A DNA stretch of 49,617 nt from an uncultured Bacilli bacterium (lineage in GTDB: Bacteria > Bacillota_I > Bacilli_A > RF39 > UBA660). This document shows positions 1 through 8,413 of this stretch, piece after piece. The stretch lies in NCBI GenBank assembly GCA_944363715.1, contig CALVUX010000014.1, positions 1 through 49,617 of the forward strand, given 5' to 3'. Each line of letters begins with the position of its first letter. Position 1 is the first letter of the stretch. The notes under the pieces were generated by a model that saw nothing but the letters and a program-made list of their open reading frames with translations, was not told where the DNA came from and ran no database searches. Both the position numbers and the translations under genes were made by a program.

Positions 1-19
1 TATTATATTTATATTTAGT

Positions 20-66
20 GGGACATTTTTACTTATTTTTGAAAATTAAAACGAGACATTTTAACT
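20..66. repeat. Spaced repeats at left edge, IS-end-like
   Basis: Two copies of a G(G/A)GACATTTT(T/A)ACT motif start at 20 and 53, about 33 bases apart. The right edge of the window has the same core in the opposite orientation. Multiple short spaced repeats of this kind are typical of the ends of some insertion sequences, for example the IS21 family. No transposase is inside the window, so this is an inference. Confidence 0.35.
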
Positions 67-110
67 AATTAATCACAGTTTTTGCAAAAAAAATAGCCAT
101 ACTTTTATGA

Positions 111-530
111 CTATTTGTTTAACATATTTAATAAGTTGATTTTAAACATATCTTTTTCAGGGTGAGATTTAGATATCATTACTCCTTTATAAGTAGATAA
201 CTCAGCCATATGACCTTCATTTAAAATACCTTCTGGAGTAATATTGGTAAGTAGAATAACACGTTTATCAGGGTATACTGTATAATGAACTCTAATCTCT
301 CCGTGTACTTTAGCGAATAACTCATCTGTTGGTAATTTAAGTTCATAATTCATTGTACCTGCTTTAGTATCTTCACTAACCTTTTCACCTAAAAAATGAC
401 CTTTCCTAAGTTCTGGATAATATTCAAAAGTTAGTTTTTTATAAGCTAACATGTTATATTTTCTTACAGAACGTTCTCTTTTTCTAAAATCATTCTCATC
501 TAAATATTCAAATATAAATGACTTCTCCAT
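111..530 (-). CDS. Uncharacterized protein (139 aa)
   Basis: I do not recognise the family. The likely start is the ATG at 530 (MEKSFIFEY): an AAAGGGGG ribosome binding site lies about 8 bases before it, while the in-frame ATG at 560 has none. The protein is soluble, charged and without a signal peptide or membrane segment. It has an N-terminal acidic/basic stretch, a middle part rich in beta-type residues (HGEIRVHYTVY) and a conserved-looking segment LLTNITPEGILNEGH before the end. It is transcribed alone, downstream of addA on the same strand, and ends close to the edge repeats. Confidence 0.7.
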   Translation of the reverse strand: MEKSFIFEYLDENDFRKRERSVRKYNMLAYKKLTFEYYPELRKGHFLGEKVSEDTKAGTMNYELKLPTDELFAKVHGEIRVHYTVYPDKRVILLTNITPEGILNEGHMAELSTYKGVMISKSHPEKDMFKINLLNMLNK

Positions 531-602
531 ATGTATAACCCCCTTTATTAAAACCCCCATATCTTGAAGTTGCTTGTATTATACTACAAAATTAAGATTT
601 TG

Positions 603-3600
603 TCAAATTTTTTCGAATTTTTCATCTATTATTGAATATAAATAACAACTTGTAGGAAGATTTAACTTATTACTAATTACTTCCTTATAACCATTAAGTT
701 GGTCTATATAAGCTTTATCTTTAGTATTTTTAAGTTTGTAATCGATAATTAATGCTTCACTATCCCCTACTAATAATAAGTCTATTTTACCATGATATAT
801 TTTATTACTATTACCCCAAAGAAATTCATATTCTTGATATTTTTTATAGTCTTTATACTTAGAGATAAAACTACTATTTAAAAAGTTAGTAAGTTTTTCT
901 TTATAATAGTTATCTTCTATATAAGGTAACTTATTATTAATAAAGTCAATTCTCTCAAACAAGGTATGAACATTTCTTCCTATTTCGAGAAGCTTTAGTT
1001 CTTCTTCTGTTTTAACATCGTCTCCTTCTTTATGATAAGTTTCTTTTTCTTTAATAGTATTATCATAAATAGAAGGAATAATCTCTAATTCTTTTACATT
1101 ATTATCTATTTTAGAAGTAATTTTTTTAACTTCTAAATAAGCTTTAGATATATCTTTTATATCAGTTATTTCTTTAGTTTTATCTTTAAATAAAGATGCT
1201 ACACTAATAACCATTTTAGCAAAGTTAGTATAGTTTAATCTATCATAGTCACTAACAATATCACCTAATTCTTTATCGGTTTCAACATTAGGCATAACTA
1301 TTATCATTTTCTCTCTTGCCCTTGTTAATGCTACATATAAAAGTCTAATCTTTTCACTAATATCTTTATGTTTTAATTTTTCTAGTGAAAGAGTCTTAGT
1401 AATTAGTTTATTATTAGTGTCAACTTCATCTATAATAATACCATACGTATCATCAAATAAGACATTACTCTTATATTCATCTTTATTAAAATCTTTATAA
1501 AAGCCTGCAAAATAACAGATAGGATATTCTAGTCCTTTAGATTTATGAATAGTCATAATCTTAACACTATTACTATCTTCTTTACTAATAGCAAGTTTAA
1601 TCTCTAATTTCTCATTATTAATTTTCTCTAAATAATCACTAACATCAAGAATAGTAAAATTACTATTTTCTAAGTTTGTAATTAGATTGTAGAAGTATTC
1701 CATTCTACTAGAGTTAATCTCTACATTACCTATTAAAGTAAGTTTATCTATATAGTTTAACTTATCTAATACTTTTTCTAAATAAATTACTGGAGTTAAT
1801 TCATCTATATTTTCTAAGACTTCCTTAAACAGTTTAAAGACACTAGTATCTTTATAAGTGTTATTAACTAGACTCTGATAAATTTCATCATCTGTATAAG
1901 AGAAAAGGAAACTACGAGAAATTGAGGTAAAGGCAAGTTTAAACTTGGTATCATAATTATTAGTAATAATAGCTTTAGCCATAATAAAGAAGTTTTTTAA
2001 AAGATATAAATCAGTACTACCACTAGTCTTTTCATCTTCATATAAAGTAATAGGTATAGATAAATATTCAAATACTTGTTTATAAGTAGTAAAATCAGTC
2101 GCTCTATCTAAAAGAATTACAAAGTCACGATACTCTATTTCTCTTAAGATATCTAAATCTTTATCATAAACTAAGTATTTACTATTAATTTTATCTTTAA
2201 TATCATTTGCAATAATGAAAGCTTCTTTTTCTAGTTTACTATAACTTTTATCTTTAGCATCATAAGTATAAATATCTAAGTAGTTATTATTAGTTGTTTT
2301 GGCACTAGTCTCATATGTCATATTACCAAATATCATAGCATGACCATTATTATAGTCTGCTTCTCCTAAATAATCATCCATGATATGAGAAAAGAAAAGA
2401 TTTATATCATCTAAGACTTCTCTTCTACTTCTAAAGTTTTTGGCAAGATCTATTACTCGTCCTCCAACTTCTTTCTTATAATTATCATATTTATCTTTAA
2501 AAATAGAAGGATTAGCATTACGGAAACGATAAATTGACTGTTTAATATCTCCTACCATATAAACATTATCATGAGCGATATAACTAATAAAAGTCTCTTG
2601 AATATCATTAGTATCTTGATATTCATCTATTAATATTTCTTTAAAAGAGTTACCTACTTCTTCTCTAATCTCTAAGTTATCACGAACCAGGGTAATAGCA
2701 AGTTTCTCTATATCCATAAAAGTATAGTAGTTATTCTCTTTCTTATATAAAGTAAATCTTTTATCTAGTTCTTTAACTAATTCTAATATTATAGAGATGT
2801 ATTCTTTAGTCTTAACTATACTAGATTTAATATCATCTATACTTTCATAAATAACTAAGTCTTTAAACTCTTTTAGTAATGCTGTTAACTTATCTCTTAA
2901 TTCTTTAGAATCACTATCTACCCCTGTTCTTGCTCTAGGTAATGATGTAAAGATTGTTCTTTTTAGCTCTTCATAACTAGTTGCATCCACAAAAGGTAAA
3001 AACATACTTTCTAATTGTTCTAAATATTTACTTGATGTTAGACTTCTAACTTCTTCATAAAGATTAATAATATTTTCTTTCTTCTTATTTAAAAGGCTTA
3101 AATATTCTTTAATATATTTATCTATTACTTCATCACTATAATATTTAGCGATATAAGTATCAATAAACTCATCCTTATTTAGTTTTAAATCTAGGGTACT
3201 ATCAAGTTCTAGTATTCTTTTTTTAATAGTTTTATCATCTTTAAGACAAAATTTAGTAATTAAATTAAGAAAGTCATTAGGACATTTTTCATAATAATCT
3301 AAAAATATCTCATCTAATATTTCTTTTTTAGCAAGATCTAAAATACTAGATTCAGCGATTGTAATATTACTTGATAAATGAATAGTATCAGCATATTTTT
3401 TAACTAAGGCAAGAGAATAAGCATCAAAGGTTGTAATATAACTACTATCAAGTAAATCTAATTCATCTATCAGTTCATTTTCTTTAAGCTTTTTTCTAAC
3501 TCGCTCTTTCATTTCAAGCGCAGCTTTATTAGTAAATGTTAAGATTAAGAGTTCATTAATATGAGTACCTTCTTTTAATTTTCTTAACACTCTTTCTGTT

Positions 3601-3698
3601 AAAACAGCAGTCTTACCACTTCCTGCTCCTGCACTTACTAAGATATTTGTTCCTTCCATATCGATAGCAAGTTGTTGTTCTTCTGTAAATTTAGGCAT
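603..3698 (-). CDS. addA: ATP-dependent helicase/nuclease subunit A (AddA)
   Basis: This is the UvrD-type helicase-nuclease of the AddAB double-strand break repair complex, which works with AddB in recombination. Visible motifs in order are the Walker A SAGAGSGKT near residue 25, AALEMKERVRKKL (motif Ia), LIDEYQDT (Walker B), GDIKQSIYRFR (motif III), KGLEYP, the arginine-finger motif LLYVALTRAREK, and a C-terminal RecB-type nuclease with IIDYKLK. It is about 1030 residues, shorter than the roughly 1200 typical of Bacillus AddA. A GTG nine bases upstream is in frame, but the ATG at 3698 sits correctly behind GAAGGTGA. The start overlaps the addB stop by 8 bases, indicating translational coupling. 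Confidence 0.95.
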   Translation of the reverse strand: MPKFTEEQQLAIDMEGTNILVSAGAGSGKTAVLTERVLRKLKEGTHINELLILTFTNKAALEMKERVRKKLKENELIDELDLLDSSYITTFDAYSLALVKKYADTIHLSSNITIAESSILDLAKKEILDEIFLDYYEKCPNDFLNLITKFCLKDDKTIKKRILELDSTLDLKLNKDEFIDTYIAKYYSDEVIDKYIKEYLSLLNKKKENIINLYEEVRSLTSSKYLEQLESMFLPFVDATSYEELKRTIFTSLPRARTGVDSDSKELRDKLTALLKEFKDLVIYESIDDIKSSIVKTKEYISIILELVKELDKRFTLYKKENNYYTFMDIEKLAITLVRDNLEIREEVGNSFKEILIDEYQDTNDIQETFISYIAHDNVYMVGDIKQSIYRFRNANPSIFKDKYDNYKKEVGGRVIDLAKNFRSRREVLDDINLFFSHIMDDYLGEADYNNGHAMIFGNMTYETSAKTTNNNYLDIYTYDAKDKSYSKLEKEAFIIANDIKDKINSKYLVYDKDLDILREIEYRDFVILLDRATDFTTYKQVFEYLSIPITLYEDEKTSGSTDLYLLKNFFIMAKAIITNNYDTKFKLAFTSISRSFLFSYTDDEIYQSLVNNTYKDTSVFKLFKEVLENIDELTPVIYLEKVLDKLNYIDKLTLIGNVEINSSRMEYFYNLITNLENSNFTILDVSDYLEKINNEKLEIKLAISKEDSNSVKIMTIHKSKGLEYPICYFAGFYKDFNKDEYKSNVLFDDTYGIIIDEVDTNNKLITKTLSLEKLKHKDISEKIRLLYVALTRAREKMIIVMPNVETDKELGDIVSDYDRLNYTNFAKMVISVASLFKDKTKEITDIKDISKAYLEVKKITSKIDNNVKELEIIPSIYDNTIKEKETYHKEGDDVKTEEELKLLEIGRNVHTLFERIDFINNKLPYIEDNYYKEKLTNFLNSSFISKYKDYKKYQEYEFLWGNSNKIYHGKIDLLLVGDSEALIIDYKLKNTKDKAYIDQLNGYKEVISNKLNLPTSCYLYSIIDEKFEKI

Positions 3699-5976
3699 TA
3701 GATTCACCTTCTTTCTTCTCTAGATAGATATAATCACTTGCACTTACGAAACACACTTCTTTAAACGGACAAAACTCACAAGAAATATTTTTATTATTAA
3801 TTATTTTAGGGGCAATTTGAAAATCATTATTATCTATTATTTTAAGAGATTTTTCTAAGGCTTTATCAATAGAGTTCATTATATCTTCTAACTCACTATC
3901 TGATAAAATTTTACTTCTACTAGATAGCTCTCCATCTTTCTTTACACTTAACCCCTTAACAAAAGAATCTGTTTCATAATCTTCATCTAAATAAGAAAGT
4001 ATTATCTTATCATCGGTTGTATATCCTACTAGTTTTAAGTTTTTAAGTTGTTCTTCTTTATCTTTATAGCTTTGTAACAAGTACTGATAAAAGAAACCTA
4101 CAAAAGAAGGATTATCAAATAGATTACTCTTATTTATTAAGTAAATATATAAAGGTAATTGTAAATATAAACCATCTTCTAAATAATCTAAATTTAAGGT
4201 TGCACTACCTGTCTTATAATCAAAAACAGCATAATAAGTCTTATCATGGAATGTTTTAAATAAAATCTTATCAATAAAACCTTTTAAAGTAGCATGCTCA
4301 CTTAATGGTATCTCTAACCTTTTCTCTCCATAAAACTCAGTTAAAAAACTTCTTTTTTCAACTTGCTTATTATAATTAACTATTTCTTTTAATTCAGTTT
4401 CTAATCTTTTAAACAAAACAGTTTCTCTCTTATCTAAAGGATTATCTTGTAAAGTTTTATTAAGAGATATATCAAAAGAAAAGTTATCATTATAACTATC
4501 TTTTAAAACACTATGAAAGATATTACCTATTTTAGTATTAAAATTCTCATCAAAGCTATCTAGTTTTAAGATATGTTTTAAATAGTACTTAAAAGGACAT
4601 TTAGCAAGATCATCTATACTAGAGTAAGATAAACTGTAAGGAGTAATAGGTCTATTAATACCTTTAAATTTATGATCAAAACTTGTATATTTACTAGTAT
4701 CTATATTAGTAGTTAAGAAGGTAAAATCTTTATCTTCCTCATGGTATTTATAATAAGTATCTAAGAGGCTACTCACTCTATAATTATTAAACTCTTTACT
4801 ATAATTATAACTATAATTAAGACTATCTACTTCTTTTAAATTAAGCTCATTTAATAAACTAGACTTAGCATATTCTCCAGTTAATGATGTTAATTTATAT
4901 GATAGTGTAAGATTTTTAATAGTTCCTAAGACTTTAACTAAGGAATCTTTACTTAATTTATTTTTAATAGTAGAAGTATTTAAATTACACTTACTTTTTA
5001 AGTTATCACTTAAATAGTCTTCATCTTTATAGATTTTAGGCAAATGATTTTGATTAAATCCTAAAACAAATAAATATTCATCATCACTAACTAAATAAGG
5101 GACTTCTATCGCTTCATTTAAAACTTTAACAGACTCTACTAATTCTATACTATCTAGGCTCGTATTTTCTAATCTATCTTTTAATAATATATCATAATAC
5201 TTACTATTTTTAGCATAGCTTAAATCACTTTCTATTTTCATTATTTTAGACTTTATATTAATATCTTTAATATGATTAATATCTTTATCTTTTAAGTATT
5301 CTTTAACATTTATTAAAGAAGTAATCTTATTAGTAGATTTAAGATATATTGGTATATCAAACATCTTAAAGATAGTTTTAAGTAAATAGTTATAACTATT
5401 ATCTACTCCTGCTAGAAATATTTTATTATAACTAATACCTTTACTATTAAGTTCTCTTATTTTTAATGCTGTACTAATTATCTCATCTTTCATAGAGTGA
5501 TATTTATAGACTGTATCTATAGATAGATTACTAGCAATATCTAAATAATTGGTATTAATACTATCTAACATGTCTTTTTGATAAGGTTCTAACATGCTAT
5601 AACCTAGTATATAAATATTTTTAGTTAATAAATATTCTCTATATCCTTTATCAAATATTAAGTAATTATTATCTTTTAAATCATGATATAAACTCTTAAG
5701 ATTATTTAATTTAGACTCTTTATATTCTTTTGTTATATCTATTTTATAAATATTTTTTAACATTAGTTTTAAGGCATCTATATTCTCATTAGTTTTATCT
5801 AATAGATATAACAAAGCATCTTCTTTTATATCAAAGAAATAATGTTTTTCTAGCTCTTCTAGACTTATAAAAGTTATATTATAAATCTTATTTTCTTTAG
5901 ATAAAATATCTAATAGTTTTAATTTTAAACTATTAGGAACAATATATATAGAATCATCATTAAACTTAAAATCCAT
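3691..5976 (-). CDS. addB: Helicase-nuclease subunit B (AddB/RexB type)
   Basis: This is the second subunit of the AddAB/RexAB nuclease. The C-terminal half carries a RecB-type nuclease core (VFDYKTG) bracketed by iron-sulfur cysteines: one in AKCPFKYYL and a CX2CX5C cluster (CEFCPFKEVC) near the end. The N-terminus has no Walker A motif, unlike Bacillus AddB, so it fits the RexB-like form better. At about 760 residues it is much shorter than the usual 1100-1200. The ATG at 5976 follows AGAAGTG; the GTG at 5985 would lie inside that site. It is upstream of and coupled to addA. Confidence 0.9.
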   Translation of the reverse strand: MDFKFNDDSIYIVPNSLKLKLLDILSKENKIYNITFISLEELEKHYFFDIKEDALLYLLDKTNENIDALKLMLKNIYKIDITKEYKESKLNNLKSLYHDLKDNNYLIFDKGYREYLLTKNIYILGYSMLEPYQKDMLDSINTNYLDIASNLSIDTVYKYHSMKDEIISTALKIRELNSKGISYNKIFLAGVDNSYNYLLKTIFKMFDIPIYLKSTNKITSLINVKEYLKDKDINHIKDINIKSKIMKIESDLSYAKNSKYYDILLKDRLENTSLDSIELVESVKVLNEAIEVPYLVSDDEYLFVLGFNQNHLPKIYKDEDYLSDNLKSKCNLNTSTIKNKLSKDSLVKVLGTIKNLTLSYKLTSLTGEYAKSSLLNELNLKEVDSLNYSYNYSKEFNNYRVSSLLDTYYKYHEEDKDFTFLTTNIDTSKYTSFDHKFKGINRPITPYSLSYSSIDDLAKCPFKYYLKHILKLDSFDENFNTKIGNIFHSVLKDSYNDNFSFDISLNKTLQDNPLDKRETVLFKRLETELKEIVNYNKQVEKRSFLTEFYGEKRLEIPLSEHATLKGFIDKILFKTFHDKTYYAVFDYKTGSATLNLDYLEDGLYLQLPLYIYLINKSNLFDNPSFVGFFYQYLLQSYKDKEEQLKNLKLVGYTTDDKIILSYLDEDYETDSFVKGLSVKKDGELSSRSKILSDSELEDIMNSIDKALEKSLKIIDNNDFQIAPKIINNKNISCEFCPFKEVCFVSASDYIYLEKKEGESNA

Positions 5977-6013
5977 CTTTATCACTTCTTTTCTATTTAT
6001 ATTTTAACATAAA

Positions 6014-6037
6014 GAAAGAAGTGTTTAAACTTCTTTC
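6014..6037 (-). terminator. Short hairpin terminator after the Rpn short paralog
   Basis: A perfect 9-base stem GAAAGAAGT/ACTTCTTTC with loop gtttaa overlaps the stop codon of the gene at 6025. The following minus-strand bases are T-rich (CTTTATGTT), so termination before addB is plausible but probably weak. Confidence 0.5.
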
Positions 6038-6282
6038 TCTAATTCTTCTAACTCTTCTACACTTAAACCAGTACTTTCGGATACTATGTCAGGAGATACT
6101 CCATTTTTAAGAAAATTTTTAGCAATTTCTATTTCTTTTGCCTTAGCACCTGCTTCCTTACCATCATCATATCCCCAACTACGAGCGGTATTAATCATTT
6201 TTTTCTGCATCAGCTCATTATCATAAACTACTCCAAATTTATCATCAAGTCCTAGTCTTTCTAATTCATCCACAATCTTCAA
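6025..6282 (-). CDS. Stand-alone copy of the Rpn C-terminal domain (RpnS-like)
   Basis: The 85 residues align end to end with the last ~90 residues of the Rpn nuclease encoded just upstream (KIVDELERL versus KVVEELERL; both contain KNFLKNGVSPDIVSESTGL). The nuclease domain is absent. The start is a TTG at 6282, only 2 bases after an AAGGAGG, or more plausibly the GTG at 6273, 11 bases after it. The same AAGGAGG, at the same spacing from a GTG, lies inside the long gene. Rpn nucleases of E. coli are known to make a short C-terminal product from an internal start that acts as an antitoxin. Here such a unit seems to be encoded separately. It could also be a decaying duplicate. The gap to the long gene is 16 bases. 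Confidence 0.75.
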   Translation of the reverse strand: MKIVDELERLGLDDKFGVVYDNELMQKKMINTARSWGYDDGKEAGAKAKEIEIAKNFLKNGVSPDIVSESTGLSVEELEELEKEV

Positions 6283-6406
6283 CGCCTCCTTATTGGTGTT
6301 AGCTGTTTAATTCATCTAGTAAATTATTTATCTCATCTTCATTTAAACCAGTACTTTCGGATACTATGTCAGGAGATACTCCATTTTTAAGAAAATTTTT
6401 AGCAAT
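6063..6406. repeat. 64-bp perfect direct repeat in the Rpn pair
   Basis: Positions 6063-6126 and 6343-6406 are identical over 64 bases, 280 bases apart. They encode the shared peptide AKNFLKNGVSPDIVSES in both Rpn genes. Flanking sequence has diverged, so the identity points to recent duplication or gene conversion confined to this helix-turn-helix-like segment. Confidence 0.95.
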
Positions 6407-7168
6407 AGCAATTTTCTCATCTTCTTTTCCTTTAGTAATCCCAATTTCGTAGCCATTACCATAACCATCATCATAGCCATCAAGTCTTGCCGAGTTTATT
6501 TCTTTTCTTCTCATTTTTTCAGCATCATAAAGCACTCTAAACTCATCATTTTCACTTAACCTTTCTAATTCTTCCACTACTTTCAAAGCCTCCTTATTAC
6601 CATTAGCAATATTTCTCATCTCTTCAAAAGACTCTGCTCTAAACATTGCTAAATATGTTTCTTTTTCGTTACTACCATTATAACGTACATTTTCAAGACT
6701 TTCAAGATATATGTCATAAACTTTTATATCATCTATAACATCATTATATTTTTCATTTATTAAATCATATCCAACGCTAATCGCCTCTTTATCATTTTTA
6801 TATTTAGAATTATTAAAGTTAATAAGAATAGTATGCATCTTTTTAAAGTCTTCTCCTTCTACTAGTCCTCCGTCCTGTGCTTTAGCATATAAATACTTTC
6901 TGGCTTTTAATAAAGTCCTTTTATCAGCATTTTTATTCATTTCAATTATAATAAAATCATTGTCTTTCTTGAGTAGTATATCTAGTCTATAATCTCTAGC
7001 TTTATTTCCACTATTTATCTCATTATTATAAAGTTCGTATTCACTTATATCGACATTAATTGTTGACTTAATTGCCTTTTTAAAAAAATCTTTATAATCT
7101 TTAAACATATACTTAAATGTACTGTCCGCTAGAAGGCTTACAAATTTATCATCTTCATTATTTTCCAT
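6299..7168 (-). CDS. rpn: Rpn-family PD-(D/E)XK nuclease / putative transposase
   Basis: This is a member of the Rpn (TIGR01784/PDDEXK) family, DNA nucleases with toxic and anti-phage activity that have also been described as recombination-promoting. The N-terminus has the family pattern DSTFKYMF. The nuclease core is Asp63 in YRLDILL and Glu76 in IIEMNK, where Asn78 takes the place of the usual Lys/Gln. The C-terminal ~90 residues form a charged helical region ending in a segment shared with the downstream short gene. The start has AGAGG 7 bases before ATG. An internal AAGGAGG at 6589-6595, followed 11 bases later by GTG (6577), would yield a short C-terminal product in frame. Confidence 0.88.
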   Translation of the reverse strand: MENNEDDKFVSLLADSTFKYMFKDYKDFFKKAIKSTINVDISEYELYNNEINSGNKARDYRLDILLKKDNDFIIIEMNKNADKRTLLKARKYLYAKAQDGGLVEGEDFKKMHTILINFNNSKYKNDKEAISVGYDLINEKYNDVIDDIKVYDIYLESLENVRYNGSNEKETYLAMFRAESFEEMRNIANGNKEALKVVEELERLSENDEFRVLYDAEKMRRKEINSARLDGYDDGYGNGYEIGITKGKEDEKIAIAKNFLKNGVSPDIVSESTGLNEDEINNLLDELNS

Positions 7169-7197
7169 TAATTTACCTCTCTTTCAAATATTGTTTT

Positions 7198-7223
7198 CAT
7201 ACATGTATGTAGTGAGTACACTA
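7198..7223. promoter_or_regulatory. Two adjacent palindromes upstream of rpn
   Basis: CATACATGTATG (7198-7209) is a perfect 12-base palindrome. It is followed directly by TAGTG-AGTA-CACTA (7210-7223). They lie 30-55 bases upstream of the rpn start, where a promoter is expected, and could be operators. No clear -10/-35 pair was seen. Confidence 0.4.
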
Positions 7224-7250
7224 ACATAAGAAGAAAAGTAATGCAAAAAG

Positions 7251-7352
7251 AGAATTTTGTAAATTCACTCTAAAAACAGAGGGCAATTTTATAAATTCGT
7301 CTAGATAAAATTAAAAATTGACTCTAAAAAATAGGGTCAATTTACAAAATTC
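7251..7352. repeat. Pair of palindromic repeat units
   Basis: Four diverged copies of an arm resembling GAATTTTGTAAATTSACYCT are arranged as two hairpins, 7251-7298 and about 7305-7352. The second hairpin (TTGACYCTA arms around a 5-base A-rich loop) is followed on the minus strand by a T-rich run and probably serves as terminator for the gene at 7362. The duplicated structure suggests a small mobile or REP-like repeat. Confidence 0.6.
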
Positions 7353-7361
7353 ATATAAATT

Positions 7362-8123
7362 TTATTTTTTTACATAGGCTGTTCCTTTGGATTCAGTATT
7401 ACCTTTAACTTTATCATCACTTCTAACTAAACCCAGATAATTTTCTCTTTCTATATTAGCTTTTATCTTTCTTAAAGCATCTAATGAAAATCCACCAATA
7501 CCAATACTATTAATATCAAAATAGTTCTTATCATTCTCTTTATCTTTAGCATCTTTTATTTTAGCAATTACTGCTTTATCTTTATCCTTAACATTTTCTA
7601 ATATATTTTGATTTTCTAAATCTGCTTCATTTAGCACTTCTTCATTTTCTATCACAAAGTCTCCCTTTTTAATATCTTCAATTTTATAAGCAATTGATTT
7701 ACCATATGCTGTTAAAGGCGTAAGAAGAGCAAAAGAAGAAAAAGTTACTATAGCAGAAACATTAAATAAACTCATATCATTCAAAATTGATAATGGTATA
7801 CTACCAAAACCAGTAATAAGTAAAGGTATAGCCACAGTCATAGCTATCTTTTCTTTTACTATTAATCTTTTTAATAACTTTCTATTTCTAAAATGTTGGT
7901 CTCTCATTAATTTTAGTACTTTTATTTTATTCTTTTCAATATTAGCATACCTAGGTTTAGAACCATCGGCCATATATACAACTAAATTATTATAGTCTTC
8001 TATAGTTCTTTTAATCATTATATTACTTTCATCGTTTATATACTTATTGCATTTTTCTTTTTCTACTTCAAACCTCATTATATACTTATTACTCTTCTTA
8101 TCTTCATCTCTAATTGCTTTCAT
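7362..8123 (-). CDS. Uncharacterized membrane protein with two TM helices
   Basis: The family is not recognised. The ATG at 8123 (MKAIRDEDK) follows AAAGAGGA by 6 bases; the longer frame from 8177 has no site. The protein has a charged N-terminal ~80 residues, a basic patch RNRKLLKRL, two hydrophobic segments (IAMTVAIPLLITGFG and VSAIVTFSSFALLTPL), then a hydrophilic, Lys/Asp/Glu-rich tail with KDKEND repeats. This suggests an inner-membrane hairpin with cytoplasmic ends. It lies downstream of rpmF on the same strand but is separated from it by a terminator. Confidence 0.75.
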   Translation of the reverse strand: MKAIRDEDKKSNKYIMRFEVEKEKCNKYINDESNIMIKRTIEDYNNLVVYMADGSKPRYANIEKNKIKVLKLMRDQHFRNRKLLKRLIVKEKIAMTVAIPLLITGFGSIPLSILNDMSLFNVSAIVTFSSFALLTPLTAYGKSIAYKIEDIKKGDFVIENEEVLNEADLENQNILENVKDKDKAVIAKIKDAKDKENDKNYFDINSIGIGGFSLDALRKIKANIERENYLGLVRSDDKVKGNTESKGTAYVKK

Positions 8124-8184
8124 AACCATTCCTCTTTTCTGTCTCTTTATACTAACACAAAAGAGAAAAAATAACAATAAAAAA

Positions 8185-8200
8185 AGACTTTATTAAGCCT
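8185..8200 (-). terminator. Terminator after rpmF
   Basis: On the minus strand an AGGCTT/AAGTCT stem (one G-U pair) with a 4-base loop is followed by a run of seven T. It overlaps the rpmF stop codon. Confidence 0.6.
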
Positions 8201-8408
8201 CTTCTTTCTCTGTCATATCTACAACTGTTTTTCCTTTATAACTTCCACATTTAGGACAAACACGATGAGCTTTAATCATTTCACCACAGTTTTGACATTT
8301 AACCATACCAGGTACTTCAAGAGCATTATGACTTCTTCTCATTCTTTTTCTTGTTTTAGATACCTTTCTAAAAGGAACTGCAAACATTTGAATATCTAAC
8401 TTTAACAT
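8193..8408 (-). CDS. rpmF: Ribosomal protein L32 (bL32) with N-terminal leader
   Basis: This is large-subunit ribosomal protein L32. The body [15 protein letters not shown] and the zinc ribbon CQNCGE...[10 protein letters not shown] are standard. Unusually, translation starts ten residues upstream of the canonical N-terminus, giving [10 protein letters not shown] before VPFRK. The ATG at 8408 has a strong AAGGAG 8 bases upstream, whereas the internal Met (MFAVPF) has none. The leader closely resembles the MLKLNLQFFA leader of ribosomal protein L27 in Bacillota, which the protease Prp cleaves after FFA. Cleavage at the same point here would give a mature L32 starting VPFRK. It follows yceD with a 5-base gap, as in many bacteria. 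Confidence 0.93.
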   Translation of the reverse strand: MLKLDIQMFAVPFRKVSKTRKRMRRSHNALEVPGMVKCQNCGEMIKAHRVCPKCGSYKGKTVVDMTEKEEA

Positions 8409-8413
8409 TATTA

